DNA of 42,933 nucleotides from an uncultured Agrobacterium sp. (lineage in GTDB: Bacteria; Pseudomonadota; Alphaproteobacteria; Rhizobiales; Rhizobiaceae): NCBI GenBank assembly GCA_913777615.1, contig CAJYTK010000018.1:65519-108451 (forward strand), given 5' to 3'. Positions 1 to 8,216 of this stretch are shown here, piece after piece; position 1 is the stretch's first letter; each line of letters opens with the position of its first letter. The translations under genes were made by a program, and so were the position numbers. Below the pieces are notes generated by a model. It searched no databases. It was given only the letters and a program-made list of their open reading frames with translations, and was not told the origin of the DNA.

Positions 1-137
1 CGCGATACTTCCAGATGCTCGCTGAAGGCTGCTTCCGATATGCGCTGACCTGGTCTGAGTTCGCCCGATATCAGCATGAGGCGGATGCGCTTGGCGATCC
101 AGTCGGACAGCGGCATGCTTTCACGTGTGTCTGTCAC
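1..137 (-). CDS. GntR-family transcriptional regulator, N-terminal part (cut by window edge)
   Basis: Reading leftward from a GTG at 137, or an in-frame ATG at 116, the frame stays open to the window edge. It gives the start of a GntR winged-helix DNA-binding domain: SDWIAKRIRLMLISGELRPG followed by QRISEAAFSEHLEVS. The 'I..GEL.PG..I.E..L...L.VSR' pattern is the classic GntR N-terminus. Only about 45 residues are visible, so the effector domain and subfamily cannot be seen. The gene is divergent from the 5-oxoproline operon and shares a 259-bp intergenic region with it, which suggests local control of that operon and possibly of itself. A TTGTTGAACAA element in that region fits a FadR/FCD-type operator. 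The family call is solid; the regulatory target is inferred. Confidence 0.8.
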   Translation of the reverse strand, partial: MTDTRESMPLSDWIAKRIRLMLISGELRPGQRISEAAFSEHLEVS

Positions 138-301
138 AGGCTTCCTCGCTTCTTCTTGCGCGGTCTTCAGATAACAAAAGACTGGAGGAATCAAGCAATA
201 GTTTCAACGGCTTTAACGGCTGCGCCGCAAGGAGGAGGAAGTGGCGTTCAAGACGTCACTGTTGATCTGAGAAACGGCATATGAATGAACAAAATAAAAA
301 A

Positions 302-314
302 ATTGTTGAACAAT
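302..314. promoter_or_regulatory. Candidate GntR operator (perfect palindrome ATTGTT-G-AACAAT)
   Basis: A perfect 13-bp palindrome lies between the divergent GntR gene and the transporter gene. Its core TTGTTGAACAA matches the GT-N3-AC half-site pattern typical of FadR/FCD-type GntR regulators. It directly precedes a TTGACA hexamer at 316-321 that could be a -35 element, with CATGAT at 338-343 as a possible -10 at 16-bp spacing. Binding here could block the operon promoter. The site is seen in the sequence; function is inferred. Confidence 0.5.
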
Positions 315-315
315 A

Positions 316-343
316 TTGACATCACAAACAAACCATCCATGAT
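316..343 (+). promoter_or_regulatory. Possible promoter of the 5-oxoproline operon
   Basis: TTGACA at 316-321 is a perfect -35 hexamer. A weak -10 candidate, CATGAT (338-343), follows after 16 bp. The start codon at 397 would then have a leader of about 45 bases. The promoter abuts the palindrome at 302-314. The -10 is only a 4/6 match, so the assignment is tentative. Confidence 0.35.
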
Positions 344-396
344 GACCTGATAAGCATCCGCGAGGGGCGGGTGACGATAAGAACAGGAAAACTCTC

Positions 397-1653
397 ATGC
401 AGCAGACCGAGCAAATGCCCGGCCGCACCAGCGCGGCTGCGTCCAAAACAAACTCCAGACGCTTTGCACTGCTATCCGCCATCTTCCTGATGGCGACATC
501 GGCCATCGGCCCAGGCTTCATCACACAGACGGCGACATTCACGACGCAGTTGGGCGCCGCCTTCGCCTTCGGCATTCTTGCCTCCATCCTCATCGACTTC
601 GTCGTCCAGCTCAACATCTGGCGCATCGTCACACTGACGCGTATGCGCGCCTCGGACATTGCCAATGCAGCCATTCCGGGATCAGGCTATCTTCTCGCCA
701 TCCTGGTCATTATCGGCGGTCTGTTCTTCAACATTGGCAACATCGGCGGCACCGGCCTTGGGCTCAACGCCATGTTTGGCCTCGACCCCAAGATCGGCGG
801 CGCTATCAGCGCGGTCTTCGCTATCGCCATCTTCCTTTCCAAGCGCGCTGGCCTGGCGGTTGACCGCTTCATCATATTCGCTGGGATCGTGATGATCGTG
901 CTGACGCTCTATGTCGCGTTTGTTTCGGCACCGCCCGTCGGTGATGCGTTCCGCCAGACGTTCCTGCCGGACACGATCAATTTCGCAACGATCACCACCA
1001 TCGTCGGCGGCACCGTTGGCGGCTACATCACCTATTCCGGCGCTCATCGTCTGCTGGACCGCGGCATGGTCGGCATCGAAAATCTACCTGCCGTCAACCG
1101 CGCAGCACTGACGGGTATCGCCGTCACCGGCATCATGCGCTACGTGCTGTTTCTTGCCATTCTCGGCGTCGTCGCCAGCGGTGTCATCATCGATACCTCC
1201 AGCCAGGCGGCCAACCCGGCCGGTCAGGCATTCCGCTCGGCTGCGGGCGATCTCGGCTTCCGTCTGTTCGGCATCATCTTCTGGGCAGCCGCGATCACGA
1301 GCGTCATTGGGGCGGCCTATACCTCCGTTTCATTCCTCCCAGTCTTCAAGCAGGACATGAGCGAGCGCGCCCGCAACATCGCGACGGTCATCTTTATTGC
1401 CGTGTCGCTCGTCGCCTACATGCTCATCACCACGCCGCCTGCGGCCATGCTGGTCTTCGTCGGCGGTCTGAACGGCCTGATCCTGCCGATTGGCCTTAGC
1501 ATCTTCCTTTTCGCCGCATGGAAGCGTGAAGACCTGATGGGCGGTCATCGCTACTCCCGCGTCCTGCTCGGCCTCGGCGTCCTGACCTGCGCATTGACAT
1601 GGTACATGGGCTACAAGTCTGCTGGCACGATCTTCGGCCTGCTCGGTCTTTGA
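397..1653 (+). CDS. NRAMP-superfamily membrane transporter (YcsG-like) of the 5-oxoproline operon
   Basis: A 418-residue polytopic inner-membrane protein with about 11 hydrophobic segments. It resembles the NRAMP-like YcsG proteins found beside ycsF/pxpA and kip genes in Bacillus. The start ATG has AGGAAAA about eight bases upstream. In metal-transporting NRAMPs, helix 1 carries DPGN and helix 6 carries an M/A-x-P-H motif. Here helix 1 reads IGPGF (residues 37-41), with both metal-binding side chains absent, and the helix-6 region (about 203-218) reads VGGTVGGYITYSGAHR without the Met-Pro-His motif. Divalent transition metals are therefore unlikely substrates. As the first gene of the pxp operon, an importer of 5-oxoproline or a related organic acid is a reasonable guess. 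Family membership is fairly sure; the substrate is inference. Confidence 0.75.
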   Translation: MQQTEQMPGRTSAAASKTNSRRFALLSAIFLMATSAIGPGFITQTATFTTQLGAAFAFGILASILIDFVVQLNIWRIVTLTRMRASDIANAAIPGSGYLLAILVIIGGLFFNIGNIGGTGLGLNAMFGLDPKIGGAISAVFAIAIFLSKRAGLAVDRFIIFAGIVMIVLTLYVAFVSAPPVGDAFRQTFLPDTINFATITTIVGGTVGGYITYSGAHRLLDRGMVGIENLPAVNRAALTGIAVTGIMRYVLFLAILGVVASGVIIDTSSQAANPAGQAFRSAAGDLGFRLFGIIFWAAAITSVIGAAYTSVSFLPVFKQDMSERARNIATVIFIAVSLVAYMLITTPPAAMLVFVGGLNGLILPIGLSIFLFAAWKREDLMGGHRYSRVLLGLGVLTCALTWYMGYKSAGTIFGLLGL

Positions 1654-1725
1654 TAAGACTGCGACAAAAACACGTGGCCGCCCCGGGTGGCCACGCTTAC
1701 CAAAACGGTTCAGGAGAACATCACC

Positions 1726-2487
1726 ATGGCGCATATCGACCTCAACAGCGATCTTGGCGAAAGCTACGGCGCATGGAGCATGGGCGACGACGAAGCGATG
1801 CTCTCCATCGTCTCCAGCGCCAATATTGCCTGCGGTTTTCACGCGGGCGATCCGACCGGCATTTTCAAGACCGTGAAGGCGGCAGCTGCCAATGGCGTGG
1901 TGATCGGCGCGCATGTGTCCTATCCTGACCGCGTCGGCTTCGGCCGTAGAGATATGGACGTAACGCCGGAGGATCTGATCGCTGACGTGATATACCAGAT
2001 CGGCGCGCTGAAAGGCATTGCCGCTGCCGCTGGAACTACGGTTCGCTACGTCAAGCCACACGGTGCGCTTTACAATCGCATCGCCCACGATTCCAAGCCG
2101 GGACAGGCCGTCATTGACGGCATCAAAGCCGTCGATCCATCGCTGGTGCTGATGGGCCTCGCCAACGCGCCAATTCTCGATCTGGCACGCAAGGCGGGAC
2201 TTTCCGTTGTGGCAGAAGCTTTTGCCGACCGTGCCTATACGCCGGATGGGCAACTCGTGTCCCGTCGCGAGAAGGGTGCGGTCCTCCACGATGCCGATCA
2301 AATTGCCGACCGCATGGTGCAACTGGCCCGCCAGGGAACGCTGGAAGCCATCGACGGCAGCGTGATCAAGATCGAGGCGCAGTCCATCTGCGTTCATGGC
2401 GATAGCCCAGGCGCGGTCGATATTGCACGCGAAATTCGCCGCCGGTTTGAAACGGACGGTATTGCCGTTCGCTCTTTCACCTCTTGA
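1726..2487 (+). CDS. pxpA: 5-oxoprolinase subunit A (LamB/YcsF family)
   Basis: A 253-residue cytoplasmic protein, normal length for PxpA. With PxpB and PxpC it forms the prokaryotic ATP-dependent 5-oxoprolinase that opens 5-oxoproline (pyroglutamate) to glutamate. Family hallmarks are all present: [13 protein letters not shown] at the N-terminus, [11 protein letters not shown], and VKPHGALYN in the middle, contributing the conserved Asp, His and Lys residues of this TIM-barrel-like family. The ATG at 1726 is preferred over an upstream in-frame ATG at 1687 because CAGGAG lies about ten bases before it and the conserved domain starts at once. It follows the transporter gene by 72 bp. Confidence 0.92.
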   Translation: MAHIDLNSDLGESYGAWSMGDDEAMLSIVSSANIACGFHAGDPTGIFKTVKAAAANGVVIGAHVSYPDRVGFGRRDMDVTPEDLIADVIYQIGALKGIAAAAGTTVRYVKPHGALYNRIAHDSKPGQAVIDGIKAVDPSLVLMGLANAPILDLARKAGLSVVAEAFADRAYTPDGQLVSRREKGAVLHDADQIADRMVQLARQGTLEAIDGSVIKIEAQSICVHGDSPGAVDIAREIRRRFETDGIAVRSFTS

Positions 2488-2503
2488 ACGATAGGAGCGG
2501 CCA

Positions 2504-3310
2504 ATGACCATCCCTACATCGCACACCGCCAAGAATGTCGAGCTTGCACAAAAAGCACGCGCCAGCTACCGCGCCGGTCTCGTGCAGCCGACCTCCGGTA
2601 TCGCGCCGGGCTTCACGCAAGCCAACATGATCGTGCTGCCGCGCGACTGGGCCTTCGACTTTCTGCTTTATGCGCAGCGCAATCCAAAGCCTTGCCCTGT
2701 ACTGGACGTCTCCGATCCCGGCTCACCCACCACGCTTCTGGCGCCCGGTGCTGATCTACGGACCGATCTGCCGCTCTACCGAATCTGGCGTGATGGCAAG
2801 CTCGCTGAGGAAACCCATGATGCCACGTCGGCCTGGGCCGAGCGCGACGATATGGTGGCCTTCCTGATCGGCTGCAGCTTCACCTTTGAAACGCCGATGG
2901 TGGAAGCGGGTATCGAAATCCGCCACATGACGGACAAGAGCAATGTTCCCATGTATTTGACGAACCGCGCCTGTCGTCCTGCGGGACGCCTGAAGGGCAA
3001 TATGGTGGTCTCAATGCGGCCGATCCCGGCATCGCGGGTTGCGGATGCGGCGACGATTTCCGGTCGCTTCCCGGCTGTTCATGGCGCACCAGTGCATATC
3101 GGCATGCCAGAGGAACTGGGCATCACCGATCTCGCGAAGCCGGATTTTGGCGATCCTGTGCGCATCGAGCCCGGCGAAGTGCCGGTGTTCTGGGCTTGCG
3201 GCGTGACCCCGCAGGCGGCGGTCATGGCGTCTGGCGTGCCCTTTGCCATCACCCATGCGCCGGGCCATATGTTCATCACAGACATTCCCGATTCCGCCTA
3301 TCACGCGTGA
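2504..3310 (+). CDS. DUF1445 / YcsI family putative D-glutamate cyclase or hydro-lyase
   Basis: A 268-residue soluble protein of the DUF1445 (YcsI) family, often annotated 'putative hydro-lyase'. The body shows family segments such as [18 protein letters not shown] near residue 30, [10 protein letters not shown], and the C-terminal ACGVTPQAA and [12 protein letters not shown] motifs. The mammalian mitochondrial D-glutamate cyclase contains a DUF1445 domain and converts D-glutamate to 5-oxo-D-proline. That is a striking fit with the surrounding 5-oxoprolinase genes. It starts 16 bp after pxpA with TAGGAG before the ATG. A role in making or dehydrating a 5-oxoproline-related compound is inferred from family and context; the bacterial reaction is not shown by sequence alone. 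Confidence 0.8.
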   Translation: MTIPTSHTAKNVELAQKARASYRAGLVQPTSGIAPGFTQANMIVLPRDWAFDFLLYAQRNPKPCPVLDVSDPGSPTTLLAPGADLRTDLPLYRIWRDGKLAEETHDATSAWAERDDMVAFLIGCSFTFETPMVEAGIEIRHMTDKSNVPMYLTNRACRPAGRLKGNMVVSMRPIPASRVADAATISGRFPAVHGAPVHIGMPEELGITDLAKPDFGDPVRIEPGEVPVFWACGVTPQAAVMASGVPFAITHAPGHMFITDIPDSAYHA

Positions 3311-3314
3311 GGAT

Positions 3315-4913
3315 ATGATGCGTTTTCTTCCCGTCAGTCTCACGACGATCCTGGTCGAACTTGCCGATCTTGATGAGACGCTTGCGCTTTTCGCCTCTCT
3401 CGAAAACGATCCGGTCGACGGCGTCGAGGAGACCGTTCCAGCGGCCCGCACCCTGATGATCCGCTTCCGTCCGGAAAAGATCGATCGCGAAGCGCTAGCC
3501 GCGGAACTTTCCCGTCGCGACCTGACGGCGAAGATCCCGCCTTCGGATCAACTGGTTGAAATCCCGGTTCGTTACGATGGCGAAGACCTTGCCGATGTCG
3601 CAGGTCTGACGGGACTGAGTGTTGATGAAGTTGTTCGCCGCCATACGGAGAGCGAGTTCACTGTCGCCTTTTGTGGCTTTGCACCGGGCTTCGGCTATCT
3701 CGTTGGTGGCGACCCGGCACTGCATGTGCCGCGGCGGCAAAGCCCGCGCACGCGCATTCCGGCGGGCTCCGTCGCGTTGGCGGGTGCCTTCAGCGGAGTT
3801 TATCCGCAAAACAGTCCAGGCGGCTGGCAGATCATCGGCACAACGCCGGTGAAAATGTGGGACATCGACCGAGATCCCGGCGCGCTGTTCCAGCCAGGCT
3901 ACCGGGTCCGTTTTGTCGACATGGACAAGGTGACGGGAAAGATCAGCCTACCGGCGTCCGCTCCTGCGAAGCAGGCTACCGAACCGTCGAGAGAAAAACC
4001 ACATTTCGAAGTGCTTACAGCACCCATGCCCGCGCTTTTTCAGGACCTCGGCCGCTTCGGACAGACCGGACAAGGCGTTTCCGCCTCCGGTGCGCTTGAT
4101 CGCGGCGCCTTCAATGCGGCAAACCGCATCACCGGCAATCCACATAACACGCCCTGTCTGGAACTGACGCTCGGCGGCTTTTCCTTCCGCGCCTCGAGCC
4201 GGGCCGTGATCGCTCTTGCCGGAGCCCCCTGCCCCATTACCATCGAGACGGCACACGGGCGCTTCACAGCCGATATATACACGCCGATCTCGCTTGAGTC
4301 CGGCGACGTGGTCACGCTTGGCCAACCTTCCAAGGGCATGCGCTGTTATCTCTCCGTCCGCAGCGGCTTCGACGTCGAGCCGGTGCTGGGCAGTTTCGCT
4401 ACCGATACGCTGGCCATCGTCGGGCCTAAGCCGGTGGTCGCTGGCGCGATCCTGCCGCTCAAAAGCGAAGCCAAGACGCTGTCTAGCGTTGCCATCGATG
4501 AAGTTGCGAGCTTCGAACCGCCGTCCGTAGACGATGTTGTCACGCTCGACGTCGTTCTCGGTCCGCGCACCGACTGGTTCTCGCAGAGGGGTATCGAGAC
4601 GCTGACAAACCAACTCTGGCAGGTGACGCCGCAATCCAACCGCGTGGGCATTCGCCTGGCAGGTGAGGTTCCGGTGGAACGCCTCGATAGCGCAGAACTG
4701 CCGAGTGAGGGCACTGCCACAGGCGCAATCCAGATTCCCCATAGCGGCCAGCCCGTGCTCTTCCTTGCCGATCATCCGCTGACTGGCGGTTATCCGGTGA
4801 TCGGAGCCGTGGCGGAGTATCATCTCGATCTCGCGGGGCAGATCCCCGTCAATGCCAAAATCCAGTTCCGCCCGATCGGGCCTTTCGCCGACATTACAGC
4901 CAAGAACATTTGA
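3315..4913 (+). CDS. pxpBC: Fused 5-oxoprolinase subunits B and C (KipI-KipA fusion)
   Basis: A 532-residue protein joining two normally separate subunits. Residues 1 to about 210 are PxpB/KipI (carboxyltransferase domain C/D type), with [34 protein letters not shown] and [14 protein letters not shown] charged linker rich in Ala, Pro and Lys follows. Residues from about 230 are PxpC/KipA (carboxyltransferase A/B type), with [20 protein letters not shown] and near the C-terminus [18 protein letters not shown]. Both halves also resemble the carboxyltransferase part of urea carboxylase. The frame is uninterrupted, so this is a true fusion. The start is ATG 3315 or 3318, a few bases after the stop of the previous gene. 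With PxpA it should cleave 5-oxoproline using ATP. Confidence 0.9.
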   Translation: MMRFLPVSLTTILVELADLDETLALFASLENDPVDGVEETVPAARTLMIRFRPEKIDREALAAELSRRDLTAKIPPSDQLVEIPVRYDGEDLADVAGLTGLSVDEVVRRHTESEFTVAFCGFAPGFGYLVGGDPALHVPRRQSPRTRIPAGSVALAGAFSGVYPQNSPGGWQIIGTTPVKMWDIDRDPGALFQPGYRVRFVDMDKVTGKISLPASAPAKQATEPSREKPHFEVLTAPMPALFQDLGRFGQTGQGVSASGALDRGAFNAANRITGNPHNTPCLELTLGGFSFRASSRAVIALAGAPCPITIETAHGRFTADIYTPISLESGDVVTLGQPSKGMRCYLSVRSGFDVEPVLGSFATDTLAIVGPKPVVAGAILPLKSEAKTLSSVAIDEVASFEPPSVDDVVTLDVVLGPRTDWFSQRGIETLTNQLWQVTPQSNRVGIRLAGEVPVERLDSAELPSEGTATGAIQIPHSGQPVLFLADHPLTGGYPVIGAVAEYHLDLAGQIPVNAKIQFRPIGPFADITAKNI

Positions 4914-4930
4914 ATCCGAGGAGAATAGCG

Positions 4931-6658
4931 ATGAAGAAAGTTCTGATTGCCAATCGCGGCGAAATCGCTGTCCGGATCATTCGCGCATGCGCGGATTACG
5001 GTCTCCAGTCTGTCGCCGTCTATGCCGACCCGGATCAGGATGCGGTGTTCGTGCGCATGGCGGATGAGGCCTATGCGCTGGAGGGTGTGCGCCCTTCGGA
5101 AACCTACCTCGATATCCCCAAGCTGATTGCCATCGCGAAGCGTTCGGGTGCGGACTCCATCCATCCCGGCTACGGCTTTCTGTCCGAACGCGCCGAATTT
5201 GCGCAAGCCGTGCTTGATGCAGGCCTGATCTGGATCGGCCCCGACCCGAAGGTGATCGACGCATTGGGCGACAAGGTCGAGGCGCGACGCATCGCGACGA
5301 GCGTCGGCGCGCCGCTCGTTGCTGGCAGCGACGGCCCGGTGGACACCGCAGCCGAAGTCATCGCCTTTGCCGAAGAACACGGCCTGCCGGTCGCCATCAA
5401 GGCCGCCCATGGCGGCGGTGGACGCGGCTTGAAGGTTGCCTGGAAGATGGAAGAGATCGCCGATCTCTACGAATCCGCCGTCAGAGAAGCGACCGCCGCT
5501 TTCGGTCGCGGCGAATGTTTCCTCGAACGCTTTCTCGACCGGCCGCGCCATATCGAGGCGCAGGTTCTGGCCGACAAGCATGGCAACGTGCTGGTGCTCG
5601 GCACCCGCGACTGCTCGCTGCAGCGCCGTAATCAGAAGTTGATCGAAGAAGCCCCTGCCCCCTTCCTCTCGGACGAGCAACGGCAAAAAATCCACTCGTC
5701 CGCCAAGGCGATCTGTGCCGCCGCGGGCTATAGCGGTGCCGGCACGGTGGAGTTTCTGCTCGGCGTCGATGGCACGATTTCGTTCCTGGAGGTCAATACC
5801 CGCCTTCAGGTTGAGCACCCCGTTACCGAGGAAACGACCGGTATCGATCTGGTCATCGAACAGTTCCGCATCGCCGAAGGCAAGTCGCTGCGTGTTCTGG
5901 AGACGCCGGAACCTCGCGGCCACTCGATGGAGTTCCGCATCAACGCCGAGGATCCGGGCCGTGGATTCCTGCCCACACCCGGCGCCATCACACTCTTCGA
6001 TCCGCCCGCCGGCCCTGGCGTTCGTCTCGATAGCGGCGTCGTGACTGGCTCAAGCGTGCCTGGCGTGTTCGATTCTCTGATGGCGAAGCTGATCGTCACC
6101 GGTGAAAATCGCCAGCAAGTGTTGCAACGCGCGCGCCGTGCCCTGAAAGAGTTCAAGATCGAAGGTGTGGCGACCGTTTTGCCTTTCCACCGTGCGGCGC
6201 TGGAGTCGGACGACTTTGCAGGCAAGGATCGTTTCAACGTCCACACCCGCTGGATCGAAACCGACTTCGCCGCAATGCCGCATGCGATGGAGCGCCCTGT
6301 CCAAGCAGAAGATCCATCCATCCAACGCACCTACCTCGAAATCGATGGCAAGCGCGTTTCCGTGGGTCTACCCACCGTTCTCCTCTCCGCCCTCGGCAAA
6401 GTCGGCACCGTATCTCCGATTGGTGCAGATAGCGCAGCCGTTCAAAAGGATGGCGAGATCGCCGCTCCCGTTTCAGGCACGTTGCAATCCTTCAAGGTTG
6501 AAGATGGGCAAAGCGTCTCCGAGGGAGACCTCTTGGCGGTGATGGAAGCCATGAAGATGGAAACGCAAATCATTGCCACGAAAAGCGGCAAGATCCGCCT
6601 GCTGGTCAAGGAAGGCGATTATCTCCAGGCCGGCGCCGCGCTAATGTCGATCGATTGA
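4931..6658 (+). CDS. Biotin carboxylase fused to biotin carboxyl carrier protein
   Basis: A 575-residue fusion. The N-terminal 450 residues are a complete biotin carboxylase: [17 protein letters not shown] at the start, the ATP-grasp glycine loop [14 protein letters not shown], and [15 protein letters not shown]. The C-terminal 75 residues are a biotinyl domain with [10 protein letters not shown]; Lys542 is the expected biotinylation site. The ATG at 4931 follows CCGAGGAGAA at good spacing; an upstream ATG overlapping the previous stop lacks such a site. No separate carboxyltransferase gene is present, but the preceding PxpB-PxpC protein is homologous to the urea carboxylase carboxyltransferase. 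Family alternatives are an acetyl-CoA carboxylase AccC/AccB-like or a urea-carboxylase-like component. Chemistry in this operon is unresolved. Confidence 0.88.
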   Translation: MKKVLIANRGEIAVRIIRACADYGLQSVAVYADPDQDAVFVRMADEAYALEGVRPSETYLDIPKLIAIAKRSGADSIHPGYGFLSERAEFAQAVLDAGLIWIGPDPKVIDALGDKVEARRIATSVGAPLVAGSDGPVDTAAEVIAFAEEHGLPVAIKAAHGGGGRGLKVAWKMEEIADLYESAVREATAAFGRGECFLERFLDRPRHIEAQVLADKHGNVLVLGTRDCSLQRRNQKLIEEAPAPFLSDEQRQKIHSSAKAICAAAGYSGAGTVEFLLGVDGTISFLEVNTRLQVEHPVTEETTGIDLVIEQFRIAEGKSLRVLETPEPRGHSMEFRINAEDPGRGFLPTPGAITLFDPPAGPGVRLDSGVVTGSSVPGVFDSLMAKLIVTGENRQQVLQRARRALKEFKIEGVATVLPFHRAALESDDFAGKDRFNVHTRWIETDFAAMPHAMERPVQAEDPSIQRTYLEIDGKRVSVGLPTVLLSALGKVGTVSPIGADSAAVQKDGEIAAPVSGTLQSFKVEDGQSVSEGDLLAVMEAMKMETQIIATKSGKIRLLVKEGDYLQAGAALMSID

Positions 6659-6664
6659 TCGCGC

Positions 6665-6699
6665 TTGGGGGAAAGGCGCAAACTCCGCCCTTTCCCCAA
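6665..6699 (+). terminator. Hairpin after the 5-oxoproline operon
   Basis: TTGGGGGAAAGGCG pairs with CGCCCTTTCCCCAA across a seven-base loop, with single-base bulges. It begins seven bases after the operon's last stop codon, which suits a transcript end. There is no following T run, so it may be a stabilising or Rho-assisted 3' end and not a classical intrinsic terminator. Confidence 0.45.
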
Positions 6700-6800
6700 C
6701 ACTCTGTGCGCCTACAGTCAACATCGCGCCTTTGTCACGTTCTCCTGAAGGAACACATCTCACACTCCAAGGTTAGGCCCATCAACCAACGGAGGTTCCC

Positions 6801-7031
6801 ATGAGTTCGGAAAAAAACGTCGACAAGATCCATGCGGATGCAAGACCGCAATTTGCGCCGGGCAAAAAGACCTCGGACAATAACGGCGTTGCAAGCGCCA
6901 AACCCACTGTCATTACTGGCTCCGACGACGCGACAGCCAACAAAATCCCGCCAGGTGAAAAAAAGCCTGAAAAGGACTGGGACGTAAATTACGACGAGCG
7001 TGAAATGAACGAGGGCGATTTCCGGGGCTAG
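6801..7031 (+). CDS. Small hydrophilic protein of unknown function upstream of the Ku gene
   Basis: A 76-residue, strongly hydrophilic protein rich in Lys, Asp, Glu, Asn and Pro, with no membrane segment, signal peptide or cysteine. It ends in an acidic tail (DYDEREMNEGDF-like, near residues 64-75) and is probably largely disordered. A strong ribosome-binding site, GGAGG, lies before the ATG, which supports real translation. I do not recognise the family. It stands alone between the 5-oxoproline operon and the end-joining genes, on the same strand as both; the 57-bp gap to the next gene would allow it to be the first gene of the Ku-LigD unit. Function unknown. Confidence 0.7.
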   Translation: MSSEKNVDKIHADARPQFAPGKKTSDNNGVASAKPTVITGSDDATANKIPPGEKKPEKDWDVNYDEREMNEGDFRG

Positions 7032-7088
7032 GAGCACCGGAAACCCCCTCTACCTGGCGAAGCTCGTGTTCAGGGAACTTTCGATCCC

Positions 7089-7376
7089 ATGCCGAATTTA
7101 AGAGACATGGCAAATACCGCTAGACCCGCACAGGCGCAGAACCATCAACCCGACATTCGCGACCGGTTGATCGTGGCGCTCTATGCGCAATTAAAGGCGG
7201 AGCGAGACACGCGTGAAGCGATGGAATGGGTCGCTCGCCACGGCGGACTATCGCCGGAGGTGATGGAGGCTATGACTTCTGACCCCGTCCCGGCGTTCTC
7301 GCAGGACGATCTGGTCGCAGTAGAGCGCATCATCGAGCGGGATCGTTCCGACCGATCCAAAGTGAAAGAAAGCTGA
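7089..7376 (+). CDS. Small protein of unknown function, coupled to Ku
   Basis: A 95-residue protein (89 if the in-frame ATG at 7107 is used), soluble and charged, with predicted helices in the middle (DRLIVALYAQLKAERDTREA) and near the C-terminus (VAVERIIERDRSDR). No known domain is recognised. The stop lies three bases before the Ku start codon, so translation of Ku is likely coupled to it and both would be on one transcript. Start choice is open: AGGGAA lies ten bases before ATG 7089, AAGAGA just before ATG 7107. A role linked to end joining is suggested only by position. Confidence 0.65.
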   Translation: MPNLRDMANTARPAQAQNHQPDIRDRLIVALYAQLKAERDTREAMEWVARHGGLSPEVMEAMTSDPVPAFSQDDLVAVERIIERDRSDRSKVKES

Positions 7377-7379
7377 CAA

Positions 7380-8213
7380 ATGTCCCCGAGAGCCGTGTGG
7401 AGAGGTAGTATCAAATTCGCTGATTTTCAGTGCGATGTTGGACTCTACACAGCCATCTCATCGTCGGAGAAAATCTCATTCAACATCATTAATCGCAAAA
7501 CGGGTAATCGTGTCGAGCGACAGTACCTGGATAGTGAAACTGGCGATAAGGTCGAGCGGGACCAACAGGTTAAAGGTTACGAACTTGAGAATGGCGATCA
7601 TATCGTCATAGAGGGCGATGAGCTTGCCGAGCTGTTGCCAGATGCCAACAAGACAATCCGGATCAAGAATTTCCTCGATTGTACCGAAATCGATAAACTC
7701 TATTTCGACAAGCCTTATTACCTCTCGCCATCTACCGACCAGGATCGTGAAGCCCTATCGCTTCTGGCGCAAACGCTGAAAGACCGCCAAGTCGCGGCAC
7801 TTGCGGAAGCGATACTCTTTCGCCGAAACCGAATGCTATTGATCCGGCTCGATGGCGATGCGCTGATCGCCACGACATTGAACTATGATTACGAGGTGCG
7901 CTCGCAAGCCGCCGCATTCAAGTCCATTCCCGATATCGAATTCGATGATGAGATGCTGGAACTTGCAGGTCACATCATCAAGAAGCGGGCAGGCAAATTC
8001 GATCCGTCGCATTACAGCGACCGCTATAATGATGCTCTGACAGAACTCGTGCAGGCGAAAATCGAAGGCAAGACGATCAAGAAGCGCGAGCCCGAGAAGC
8101 GCGATAACGTCATTGATCTGAAAGAAGCGCTGCGCCAGAGCGCCGGTGCCTCTGACAAAAAGGCTACCAAGCCCAAGTCATCCGGCACCGCTAAAAGCAA
8201 GAAGGCAAGTTGA
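7380..8213 (+). CDS. ku: Bacterial Ku protein (NHEJ), first copy
   Basis: A 277-residue Ku homodimer-type protein, usual bacterial length. It binds double-strand break ends and recruits LigD for non-homologous end joining. The start WRGSIKFADFQCDVGLYTAI and the segment FNIINRKTGNRVERQYLD are the conserved N-terminal core. A GYELENGDHIVIEGDEL segment, the KPYYLSP strand and a Lys-rich C-terminal tail complete the Ku pattern. LigD begins four bases after the stop. The first part of the gene is lower in G+C than neighbours (58 of 120 bases at 7441-7560 by hand count), which may hint at transfer. Its first half resembles the second Ku at 10728-11510, showing a paralogous pair. Confidence 0.95.
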   Translation: MSPRAVWRGSIKFADFQCDVGLYTAISSSEKISFNIINRKTGNRVERQYLDSETGDKVERDQQVKGYELENGDHIVIEGDELAELLPDANKTIRIKNFLDCTEIDKLYFDKPYYLSPSTDQDREALSLLAQTLKDRQVAALAEAILFRRNRMLLIRLDGDALIATTLNYDYEVRSQAAAFKSIPDIEFDDEMLELAGHIIKKRAGKFDPSHYSDRYNDALTELVQAKIEGKTIKKREPEKRDNVIDLKEALRQSAGASDKKATKPKSSGTAKSKKAS

Positions 8214-8216
8214 TCC

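Noticed and set aside
3948-4823. Long antisense open frame (291 codons) over pxpBC
   Set aside because: It is a shadow of a clear coding gene in high-G+C DNA, has no similarity to known proteins by eye and no ribosome site.
3315-4913. Possible frameshift joining separate pxpB and pxpC genes
   Set aside because: The reading frame is continuous with a proper linker and both domains complete, so a natural fusion is the simpler reading.
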